Of a stretch of 18,999 bases of DNA, positions 1 to 5,679 are shown piece after piece. Every line of letters starts with the position of its first letter. Within the stretch, counting starts at the first letter, position 1. The position numbers and the translations under genes were made by a program. Source of the stretch: Opitutia bacterium (GTDB lineage Bacteria; Verrucomicrobiota; Verrucomicrobiia; Opitutales; Coraliomargaritaceae); NCBI GenBank assembly GCA_018663485.1, contig JABJQI010000201.1, positions 1 to 18,999 on the forward strand, in the 5' to 3' direction. Below the pieces are notes generated by a model, which saw only the letters and a list, made by a program, of their open reading frames with translations, did no database searches and was not told where the DNA came from.

Positions 1-30
1 AAAAAAATCCTAAGAAGAAAATTCCTAGGA
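1..30 (-). terminator. Possible intrinsic terminator after the tRNA
   Basis: Read on the minus strand, a 5-bp stem TCCTA/TAGGA (plus positions 26-30 and 8-12) is followed directly by seven T (positions 7-1). It lies 35 bases past the 3' end of tRNA-Arg and fits termination of that transcript. The stem is short and the 13-base loop large, so this is a moderate guess. Confidence 0.4.
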
Positions 31-64
31 GAGGGGGGCTTCAGAAAGTGAGCCTTTAAAAAAA

Positions 65-141
<77 letters not shown>

Positions 142-198
142 TTAAGAGGAAGCCGGGATAAAGACAAAGTGGGTGGATGAGATCAAGCAGAACTTTGC

Positions 199-214
199 AA
201 AAAGTTAACTTTTT
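199..214. repeat. AT-rich perfect palindrome between tRNA and membrane protein gene
   Basis: AAAAAGTTAACTTTTT is a 16-base perfect palindrome 17 bases past the stop of the minus-strand four-helix protein gene and ahead of the tRNA. The neighbouring AACTTT at 191-196 can also pair with AAAGTT at 201-206. It could be a weak bidirectional terminator or a protein-binding site. Nothing else supports a function. Confidence 0.35.
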
Positions 215-230
215 TTGAACTCGCTTCGGA

Positions 231-596
231 CTATCCTTGAACGCGCACGTAGTACACCATGGCTGCGGCTAAGATGCCGAGTCCTAGGATGCTCCACCAG
301 AGAGGTTTAGCGAGGCTAGGCTTGCGGTTAATGAGGACAATGACGCCCCCTAATGCGAGCCAGATCAGCATCTTTACGACGAGCCAAGGTGCTGTAAAAC
401 TGTGGCCGAGTTTGGAAATCATACCAAATCCAGCGATCAGGATGAGCAGCAGGCCGATGCCGCTGGTAATTGAACCGAGTTTACGAACGGCTGCGTTGTC
501 GCTGTGAGCGAGGCTGCGAGCAAGCAGAGCTCCGTAGCCCATAAAGAGCATTATAATTCCGGCAAGGTGAAGGATTTGGTAGATGTATACAGGCAT
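231..596 (-). CDS. Small four-helix membrane protein of unknown function
   Basis: This 121-residue protein is not recognised with certainty. Four hydrophobic segments of helix length are visible, at about residues 7-27, 43-62, 70-88 and 99-117. Short charged loops separate them (RSLAHSDNAAVRK after helix 1, NRKPSLAK after helix 3). A His in helix 1 (LHLAG) and a Lys just before helix 3 (WLVVKML) recall small cytochrome-like or HemJ/CopD-like membrane folds, but the protein is shorter than those and the resemblance is only topological. The ATG at 596 is the natural start because it leads straight into the first helix; no strong Shine-Dalgarno precedes it. It lies downstream of hpf on the same strand, separated by a strong terminator, so it probably has its own promoter. 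Confidence 0.75.
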   Translation of the reverse strand: MPVYIYQILHLAGIIMLFMGYGALLARSLAHSDNAAVRKLGSITSGIGLLLILIAGFGMISKLGHSFTAPWLVVKMLIWLALGGVIVLINRKPSLAKPLWWSILGLGILAAAMVYYVRVQG

Positions 597-620
597 ATGT
601 AGGACTCTTGTGAAGTTTGT

Positions 621-658
621 AAAAAAAGCAAGCCCGACTCTCGGAAGAGAGTCGGGCT
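621..658 (-). terminator. Intrinsic terminator of hpf
   Basis: On the minus strand a perfect 12-bp GC-rich stem (AGCCCGACTCTC with GAGAGTCGGGCT, loop TTCC) runs from 658 to 631. It is followed after TGC by seven T at 627-621. It sits 25 bases past the hpf stop codon. Stem, tetraloop and T-tract make a textbook rho-independent terminator in the direction of hpf. Confidence 0.93.
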
Positions 659-683
659 GGTGCCAACCTGCTAGGCTGTTGTG

Positions 684-1049
684 CTAGACTGCCTTGGGTA
701 TTTCGGCAGGAATATCGATGACGTGTGTGTTTTTGCGTTTGACCTTTTGCAGGCGAGAGCGTCTCCGGAGCATTCGGTCGAGCTTGTTGACCATCTCGTC
801 GATTGACTTGTAAAGATCATCCGTCTCTGCATGGGCATTATGGTCGTTGCCTCGCACTTCGAGGTGCCCTTTGGCGATAAATTCGTTCTGGTGTGTGCTT
901 TGATGAGCGTCGTATTCAAGTTCTACGCGCATGCGGACAATATGATCTTCGTGTTCGAAGAGTTTTTCTACTTTTGCTTGTACCACATTTCGAATCGCAT
1001 CGGTGAGATCCATATTTAATCCGGAGATGATGACATCATGTTGCTTCAT
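684..1049 (-). CDS. hpf: Ribosome hibernation-promoting factor, short HPF/RaiA family
   Basis: HPF/RaiA proteins bind the decoding region of the 30S subunit in stationary phase and either promote 70S dimers or hold inactive 70S monomers. The 121 residues show the family's beta-alpha-beta-beta-beta-alpha layout: an N-terminal strand (DVIISGLNMDLTDAIR), a helix with KVEKLFEHEDHI, central strands around MRVELEYD and AKGHLEVRG, and the signature DLYKSIDEMVNKLDRML (about residues 80-96) followed by a basic stretch RRRSRLQKVKRK. Length matches the short form (95-115 residues plus a tail); the C-terminal dimerisation domain of long HPF is absent. The ATG at 1049 has AGGAA about 10 bases upstream. 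A strong terminator follows. The leader carries an attenuator-like structure (1126-1199), which would be unusual regulation for this gene. Confidence 0.95.
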   Translation of the reverse strand: MKQHDVIISGLNMDLTDAIRNVVQAKVEKLFEHEDHIVRMRVELEYDAHQSTHQNEFIAKGHLEVRGNDHNAHAETDDLYKSIDEMVNKLDRMLRRRSRLQKVKRKNTHVIDIPAEIPKAV

Positions 1050-1125
1050 ATATTATTTTTCCTGTTCTATTGTGGGTTGATAGTTAACGAAGACGATTGT
1101 CCCCGCCACTTTGACAGGTCTGAGC

Positions 1126-1173
1126 AAAAAAAGAGCCAACACTATTTTGATCGCTAAGATCAAGCGTGTTGGC
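1126..1173 (-). terminator. Intrinsic terminator hairpin upstream of hpf
   Basis: On the minus strand, GCCAACAC (1173-1166) pairs perfectly with GTGTTGGC (1142-1135). Inside is a second perfect 6-bp helix, TTGATC (1163-1158) with GATCAA (1152-1147), and a 5-base loop. TC and seven T (1132-1126) follow. This is a strong terminator shape pointing towards hpf, 77 bases before its start codon, with no minus-strand gene directly behind it. It either attenuates hpf readthrough or stops antisense transcripts from the SDR gene. Confidence 0.7.
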
Positions 1174-1199
1174 ATCTATTAACCTGAATATGCCAACAC
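1166..1199. promoter_or_regulatory. Alternative 10-bp helix overlapping the SDR start codon
   Basis: GTGTTGGCAT (1166-1175) and ATGCCAACAC (1190-1199) are perfect inverted copies with a 14-base loop. The first copy is the same segment used by the terminator hairpin at 1135-1173, so the two helices exclude each other. On the minus strand this helix forms first and would act as antiterminator. On the plus strand it buries the ATG at 1190. The sequence relation is certain; the regulatory role is inferred. Confidence 0.5.
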
Positions 1200-2023
1200 C
1201 TACTGAATATTTGAAACACACGTCCGTAATCATTATTACTGGTGGTTCGTCGGGTATTGGCTGCTCAATTATCAAAGCAATTAAAAAACTAGTCCCAACT
1301 GCTACGGTATGCAACCTTTCTCGTTCAAAGCCGGGCGTTTTTTTTGACCAACACGTTATTCACATTGCAACAGACTTAAGCGACTCAAAGGCAGTCGCTG
1401 CCGCTGCGGAGCAATTAAATATAATTATAGCAGGTGCGGAGGCGGGCGAGATCTTACTAATTAATAATAGTGGTTTTGGGGATTACGGTCGCCAGCAGGA
1501 TTTGGATCGAGCGAAACAGTTGCAGATGATTGATCTGAATGTTCGAGCGGTAGTGGATCTGACTGCCCATTTACTGCCGCAGATGCTCGAGCGCGGTGGT
1601 TGTGTGGTAAATGTGACGTCGACTGCGGGCTTTCAGCCAACCGCATATTTGGCGACCTATGGTGCGACCAAGGCCTTTGTGTTAAATTGGACCCTGGCAT
1701 TAGGCGAGGATTTGCGAGGCACGAAGGTGCGGACCTTGGCGGTTTGCCCGGGCCCGACGCGCTCGAATTTCTTTAAATCAGCAGGTTTTGAGACTCCACC
1801 GATGCAGGAGGGAGCGAGTTGGACCCCCGATATGACCTCCGAGCTAGTGGCGGATTTGACGCTGCTGGCACTGGCGAAGGGGAAGTCGCTGCTGGTGACT
1901 GGTTGGAGGAACCAGTTAATCGCATTTTTCGGCAGTAAATTTCCGATCATGGTTGTGACACGAGTCGGCGCTGCCATATTGCGCAAGATGCGTTTAGAAA
2001 CACATCAAGGGAATTCGAAATGA
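1190..2023 (+). CDS. SDR-family NAD(P)-dependent oxidoreductase
   Basis: This is a classical short-chain dehydrogenase/reductase of 277 residues, transferring hydride between NAD(P)(H) and an unknown hydroxyl or carbonyl substrate. The nucleotide motif TGGSSGIG is at residues 17-24, the structural NNSG (NNAG type) at 92-95, and the catalytic set is Ser144 (NVTSTAG), Tyr157 and Lys161 (YGATK), followed by CPGPTRSNF. The pattern resembles the DltE/YqjQ-like SDRs often annotated only as 'short-chain dehydrogenase'. I chose the ATG at 1190, which leaves 16 residues before TGG; a GTG at 1166 would add eight residues but lies in a hairpin. Neither has a clear Shine-Dalgarno. It overlaps the next gene by ATGA. 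The first roughly 100 codons are more AT-rich than the rest. Confidence 0.92.
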   Translation: MPTPTEYLKHTSVIIITGGSSGIGCSIIKAIKKLVPTATVCNLSRSKPGVFFDQHVIHIATDLSDSKAVAAAAEQLNIIIAGAEAGEILLINNSGFGDYGRQQDLDRAKQLQMIDLNVRAVVDLTAHLLPQMLERGGCVVNVTSTAGFQPTAYLATYGATKAFVLNWTLALGEDLRGTKVRTLAVCPGPTRSNFFKSAGFETPPMQEGASWTPDMTSELVADLTLLALAKGKSLLVTGWRNQLIAFFGSKFPIMVVTRVGAAILRKMRLETHQGNSK

Positions 2024-2808
2024 ATCCTTACGGCGAAGAAGCTCCACTGGTCGATCTGGCTGTCTTTCCAGAGTGGATAGTGCAGGAAGATGAGAATCTG
2101 CTAGTTATTAACAAGCCGGGTTGGTTAGTCTGTCATCCTTCCAAGAATGGCCCCTTGTCTAGCTTGGTGGGGGTGGTTCGAGAGCATACTGGTGCGGAAA
2201 AGCTACACTTGGTCGCGCGCTTAGATCGCGAAACGAGTGGATTGATCGTCTTTGCTAAACGTCCATCGGTGGCCCGTAAATTTCAGATGGCGATTCAGAA
2301 TCGGATCGTGAAGAAAGAGTATTTGGCGATTCTTGGAGGTGAGTTTGATCAGACGATCCATGTGGATGAGCCAATTGCGCGGCGTCGAGGCGGGCCAGTT
2401 ATTGTTAAATCGGAAGTGAGTTATGACCGTAGTTCGCAGACCGCGGTGACCGATTTTATACCGCTCATTTCAAAGAATGGCTATACGCTCTGTCGCGTTG
2501 AGCCAGAGACGGGCCGCAAACACCAGATTCGTGTGCATGCGGAATTTTTAAAAAAACGCGTGGTCGGCGATAAAATTTATGGGCCCGATGAGACCTTGTA
2601 TATCGAGTTTATCGAAAATGGTTGGACGGACCGTTTGGAAGCGGCTTTGCCGATCAAGCGTCAAGCACTGCATTGTTATCGCTATGTGTTTAACTTTCCA
2701 GAGGGGCCGATCTCATTTGCCGCACCGCTGCAGCAAGACATGCTTGAGTTCTGCGAACAGCATATGGGGCTGAGTGCTGACGAAATGGCCGCGACTGTGG
2801 GTGACTGA
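2020..2808 (+). CDS. RluA-family RNA pseudouridine synthase
   Basis: The enzyme isomerises uridine to pseudouridine in rRNA or tRNA. Its 262 residues hold the catalytic domain only. After a short lead comes the strand VINKPGWLVCHPS, then motif II HLVARLDRETSGL with the catalytic aspartate at Asp69, and the C-terminal motif ETGRKHQIRVHAEFLKKRVVGDKIYG. No S4 RNA-binding domain precedes it, so it is closer to RluA/TruC-like enzymes than to RluC/RluD; the target site cannot be read from sequence. The ATG overlaps the SDR stop (ATGA), with AAGGGA about 8 bases upstream, so it is translationally coupled to the SDR gene. It converges with the minus-strand gene at 2974; palindromic repeats fill the gap. 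Confidence 0.93.
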   Translation: MNPYGEEAPLVDLAVFPEWIVQEDENLLVINKPGWLVCHPSKNGPLSSLVGVVREHTGAEKLHLVARLDRETSGLIVFAKRPSVARKFQMAIQNRIVKKEYLAILGGEFDQTIHVDEPIARRRGGPVIVKSEVSYDRSSQTAVTDFIPLISKNGYTLCRVEPETGRKHQIRVHAEFLKKRVVGDKIYGPDETLYIEFIENGWTDRLEAALPIKRQALHCYRYVFNFPEGPISFAAPLQQDMLEFCEQHMGLSADEMAATVGD

Positions 2809-2823
2809 TCGGGTGATAGGCGG

Positions 2824-2879
2824 GTGGGCGAGTCGCCCACGTTAAGCCGATGTTAATGCAAACAAGGGCGAGTCGCCCT
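2824..2879. repeat. Two copies of a GGGCGAGTCGCCC palindrome
   Basis: Two hairpins with the same core lie between convergent genes. At 2824-2840 the arms are GTGGGCGA/TCGCCCAC; at 2865-2879 they are AGGGCGA/TCGCCCT. Each has a single G at the centre of symmetry. The GCCCTCAC at 2874-2881 can also pair with GTGAGGGC near 2930-2937. They may serve as bidirectional terminators without a T-tract, or belong to a dispersed REP-like family. The rest of 2809-2973 holds nothing else I can name. Confidence 0.6.
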
Positions 2880-2973
2880 CACTCTTATTTTGCAGCACGC
2901 ATGCGAAACATGCACTGCACCTTGCCGTGTGAGGGCTGTTTTCAGAGCCTGAGTAGCAGGCGCTTGACGCCGT

Positions 2974-3564
2974 TTATTGCTTGGGTTCGCGCCTGATGAG
3001 TGGTGCCATCTTTGCAGGACGTGCGCCGATCAAGCCGAGTGGTGCATTATAGCTTGGCTTGAGGATGAAGTCGTTGGCTTCACTCTCGGCATCTGCTTTA
3101 GTCTTCATGCTGCGGATAGTGTCGTCGTTAAGTGTACTTTTTGAGTAAGCACGGCTATCGATGGGCTGTACTTGGCCGTTGATTTCCAAAGCGACAAAGT
3201 AGTAGGGCGGCTCTTTAGGGAGGCGGTCGCGCTTGACGACGATACCGGGCATATAAAAATAGACGTTTTCGGTCTTCCCTTGCTCGATGGAGATGACTTC
3301 GACTTCGGCTTTGTAAAAGTCAAAAGTTCTGGCTTTGCGGTCGCGCACGTAGGCGAAGTAGCCGAGCACCTTGATGTTGTCGACGAAACGTTCGTTTTTG
3401 GCATCGGGAGACAGGTTGCGATTGGCTTTGATCTGGACCTCCATCTCGACCCAATCGTCGCTGAGGTTTTTAAACTTAATGTTATCAACTTGTGCCGCAG
3501 AATCTTGGGCGAAAGTGAGATTTGCGATGCAGAGGGACAGTGCCAGTAGAATGAATTGTTTCAT
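2974..3564 (-). CDS. Secreted protein, possibly Amuc_1102-like (pilus-like) family
   Basis: The 196-residue protein starts with a Sec signal peptide (MKQFILLALSLCIANLTFA, cleavage probably before QDS). The mature part is a beta-rich domain: DDWVEMEVQIKAN, then VDNIKVLGYFAY, TFDFYKAEVEVISIEQG, NVYFYMPGIVVKRDRLP and PPYYFVALEINGQ. This succession, a strand ending in FY, a segment rising to Y-x-P-x-x-V-x-R-D, then an aromatic strand with EING, reminds me of the Amuc_1102 immunoglobulin-like family first described beside type IV pilus genes in Akkermansia. That link is from memory and moderate. No other pilus gene is nearby. The C-terminal tail (about residues 155-196) is polar, with little predicted structure. 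A good promoter precedes it. The ATG at 3564 begins the signal peptide and has no evident Shine-Dalgarno. Confidence 0.75.
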   Translation of the reverse strand: MKQFILLALSLCIANLTFAQDSAAQVDNIKFKNLSDDWVEMEVQIKANRNLSPDAKNERFVDNIKVLGYFAYVRDRKARTFDFYKAEVEVISIEQGKTENVYFYMPGIVVKRDRLPKEPPYYFVALEINGQVQPIDSRAYSKSTLNDDTIRSMKTKADAESEANDFILKPSYNAPLGLIGARPAKMAPLIRREPKQ

Positions 3565-3607
3565 TTGAGTCTATATGTTGGGGTGAGGTGGGTGAAGTTC
3601 TGTTTAA

Positions 3608-3636
3608 ATAATATGAGCTGTTGAAAGATTGGACAA
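3608..3636 (-). promoter_or_regulatory. Sigma-70-type promoter of the secreted protein gene
   Basis: On the minus strand TTGTCC (3636-3631) is followed after exactly 17 bases by TATTAT (3613-3608). Transcription would start near 3600 and give a leader of roughly 36 bases before the ATG at 3564. The elements match 4 of 6 and 5 of 6 consensus bases with ideal spacing. Confidence 0.55.
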
Positions 3637-3763
3637 CCTTTTTTCGCGAATATTCATCAATATTAGATTCTGAACTAACTGTTATTTAGTTATTCTATTT
3701 TGTTGGCGCGACTCGATGGGATTTTGGCTGATCTTATAATTGATGCGTCGTGCGGTCTGTCGA

Positions 3764-4384
3764 TCACAATGTAATTGCTCCGGCTAACCACAACAATGCG
3801 ACCTGCAGGCAGCCAATCACGAAGCCCAGCACCGCACCTAAAGCTTCAATTGTGCGAAATTCACGTTTGGCGACCGCGTTGACAATGCCCTCGAGGCGTT
3901 CGAGATCGAATGCTGCAATATTGTCTTCTATCATTTGTTTGAGATCGACTGATGCTTCAAATTGAGTCGCCACTTTTTCGATCAATGGCCCAGCCTCATT
4001 CTTGATCTCAGCACAAGCGATGACTTCGAACTTCGCTAGTATACCGTCGTTGATAAAACCGCCAAGTAGCGGGATCGCACGCAATTGCGGGCCAATGCGT
4101 TCCCAGACCAGAGTGTGCGCGGTTTTCTCCAAATAAGGCTCAAGATTAATCTTTTTAATCTCATTCAGGATCATGTGTCGCTGAAGAATCTCGCGCTCAA
4201 TGATTTCAGCGGATTCGCTCGCTAGCTGTAGCTGACGGCGAGGGATCAATCCTTGCCATTTCCAGCAGAAGATACGCATGGGAACACGCGGATGGAACAG
4301 CATCTTGATTGCGACCCAATTTGTAAACCAGCCGATTGCGGCTGTGATGAATGGGGTGAGAATCAGTAATAAGTGGGTAGGCAT
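3764..4384 (-). CDS. DUF445-family membrane protein
   Basis: The protein of 206 residues belongs to the DUF445 (YheB-like) family, whose biochemical role is unknown. The family hallmark is an N-terminal membrane helix running into GWFTNWVAIKMLFHP (about residues 18-32). Then comes GLIPRRQLQLASESAEIIEREIL, typical of the conserved cytoplasmic part, and a long, mostly helical middle region. A second hydrophobic helix closes the protein (ALGAVLGFVIGCLQVALLWLAGAITL), giving an N- and C-terminally anchored topology. I start it at the ATG at 4384 because this leads directly into the first helix; the frame stays open to a TTG at 4447, but that extension (MAAVPKTEQRRCS) looks unrelated to the family. 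No Shine-Dalgarno is evident. It is shorter than many family members, so it is a compact version. Confidence 0.88.
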   Translation of the reverse strand: MPTHLLLILTPFITAAIGWFTNWVAIKMLFHPRVPMRIFCWKWQGLIPRRQLQLASESAEIIEREILQRHMILNEIKKINLEPYLEKTAHTLVWERIGPQLRAIPLLGGFINDGILAKFEVIACAEIKNEAGPLIEKVATQFEASVDLKQMIEDNIAAFDLERLEGIVNAVAKREFRTIEALGAVLGFVIGCLQVALLWLAGAITL

Positions 4385-4452
4385 AATCGGGTTCTGGTTT
4401 GGAAAGGTGCTGCAGCGTCTCTGCTCAGTTTTAGGTACTGCTGCCAATCAAT

Positions 4453-4474
4453 AAAAACTACCGCGCGAAGCGGT
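4453..4474 (-). terminator. Weak terminator of the DUF481 gene
   Basis: On the minus strand ACCGC (4474-4470) pairs with GCGGT (4464-4460) around a TTCGC loop; AG and five T follow (to 4453). It lies 33 bases past the stop of the DUF481 gene. The stem is only 5 bp but GC-rich, with a stable UUCG-type loop. Confidence 0.5.
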
Positions 4475-4506
4475 GAGAGTTTAAAAGTATGGATCTGTTG
4501 GATCTC

Positions 4507-5541
4507 TTATTTCCAGCTGTAGATCAGCTTGGTGTAGTAGCTGGTGTCGAGTTTTTCTTCCGCCGAGGTTTGGCTTTCGTATTCATTGTTAATGCCCATA
4601 CGAATCCAGAAGTTTTCGCCGTTTCCGATGGGTATTTTCAGGCTGCTGTCGTGAATCGCACGATAGTTGCCAAAGTCATCCAATGCAGGTGAATAGTAGA
4701 GCTTGTTTTCGAGCCTGCAAAGGTTCTTGTATTGATAGCTGTGCTCTAAGCTTGCTTCAAATGTGGCGGAGGAGTCGTTATCGCGACTCTCGGTTTCGAA
4801 GTCGGTGAAACGGTAGCCCAAACCGCTGCGGACGATGAGTGTTTGCCTGTCGTTGTTAATAACTCGGTGGGAAGCACCGGCGCCGGTGCTCGAGCGTATG
4901 TAGATGTCGCTGATCTTGTCGGTTTCCAGGGCGTTGTGGACATACCAACCGATATTCTTTGGATTGAAGCGCTCGTAGCCGATCCGTCCGAGTGCGCGGT
5001 CGTCAGTTTGGTTGTCGTTTTCTTCGCCTTGTTCGTATTCAAAGCCGAAGTGTAGCTCGTCGTCTGGGCCTTTGAAGCGCACGTCAAGATCGGAGCCTAG
5101 GTGGAACTTATTGGTGTTACCTTTTTTACCGCTCAAGTTGAGCGCGAAGTCGTAGCGCCACTTGCGACTATTGCGATCGATCTCAGGGTCGGCGGCGGTT
5201 GATGCCCAACTTGCAGCGATCTTGCTGGTGTTGGTTTCGAGCACGCCATCTTCAGATTTGATCTGAAGTGTGCCATCGTTGCCAGCGGTGACTGAGCCGG
5301 CCATCGTTGTGCCACTTTTGAGGCGGAGGACGACGGACGATTCTGTCTCAAAAGTCACGACCTCGTGCTGCTTGATTTTCAGTTTGCCTGCGTATTTCGT
5401 GTCGATGTGGATTTCTCCCTTATCAATCAGCGTGATTATGCCGTTTAATGTCGAGCCGTCTTGAGTCGTCACTGTATCCGCACTAGCGAAAAGTGTGACA
5501 AGCGAGGCTACGATGAGTAGATAGATAAGTTTGTGTGTCAT
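4507..5541 (-). CDS. DUF481-type outer-membrane beta-barrel protein
   Basis: The 344-residue protein has a signal peptide (MTHKLIYLLIVASLVTLFASA, cut before DTV). Residues to about 110 form short beta repeats of the type 'dG-x-L-x-G-x-I' (QDGSTLNGIITLIDKGEIHI, LKSGTTMAGSVTAGNDGTLQI), common in envelope proteins of Verrucomicrobia and Planctomycetes. From about residue 120 onward alternating hydrophobic/polar strands (WRYDFALNLSGKKGNTNKF, LHFGFEYEQGE, RALGRIGYERF, TLIVRSGLGYRFTDFE, YYTKLIYSWK) indicate a DUF481 (YdiY-like) beta-barrel in the outer membrane, ending near an aromatic residue as barrels do. Cargo or function is unknown. The ATG at 5541 is preferred over the in-frame TTG at 5553 because it starts the signal peptide. 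It is divergent from murD. Confidence 0.87.
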   Translation of the reverse strand: MTHKLIYLLIVASLVTLFASADTVTTQDGSTLNGIITLIDKGEIHIDTKYAGKLKIKQHEVVTFETESSVVLRLKSGTTMAGSVTAGNDGTLQIKSEDGVLETNTSKIAASWASTAADPEIDRNSRKWRYDFALNLSGKKGNTNKFHLGSDLDVRFKGPDDELHFGFEYEQGEENDNQTDDRALGRIGYERFNPKNIGWYVHNALETDKISDIYIRSSTGAGASHRVINNDRQTLIVRSGLGYRFTDFETESRDNDSSATFEASLEHSYQYKNLCRLENKLYYSPALDDFGNYRAIHDSSLKIPIGNGENFWIRMGINNEYESQTSAEEKLDTSYYTKLIYSWK

Positions 5542-5579
5542 TGTGTTGAGCAAATTGTTAGGAATCTGTTGTGGATATA

Positions 5580-5615
5580 GTAGGCCTCTTGCATTTCAAG
5601 CCTACAGCGTATTAT
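5580..5615. promoter_or_regulatory. Bulged hairpin and possible promoter between DUF481 gene and murD
   Basis: In the 138-base divergent intergenic region, GTAGG/CCTAC (5580-5584, 5601-5605) and CTTG/CAAG (5588-5591, 5597-5600) form a bulged inverted repeat. TTGCAT (5589-5594) inside it and TATTAT (5610-5615) could be a plus-strand promoter for murD, but the spacer is only 15 bases. It may be an operator overlapping a promoter. Evidence is weak. Confidence 0.25.
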
Positions 5616-5679
5616 GTTTTCGCGATTATCCTCAGGTATGTCTGTGTTTAACTTATGCTTATTTTGAAATTTAATTGAT

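Noticed and set aside
1166..1189. GTG at 1166 as start of the SDR gene
   Set aside because: It would add eight residues before the usual SDR N-terminus and lies inside the strong hairpin arm; the ATG at 1190 fits the family better, though neither has a good ribosome site.
4385..4447. N-terminal extension of the DUF445 gene from TTG 4447
   Set aside because: The added residues are polar and unlike the family, and the ATG at 4384 begins exactly at the first membrane helix.
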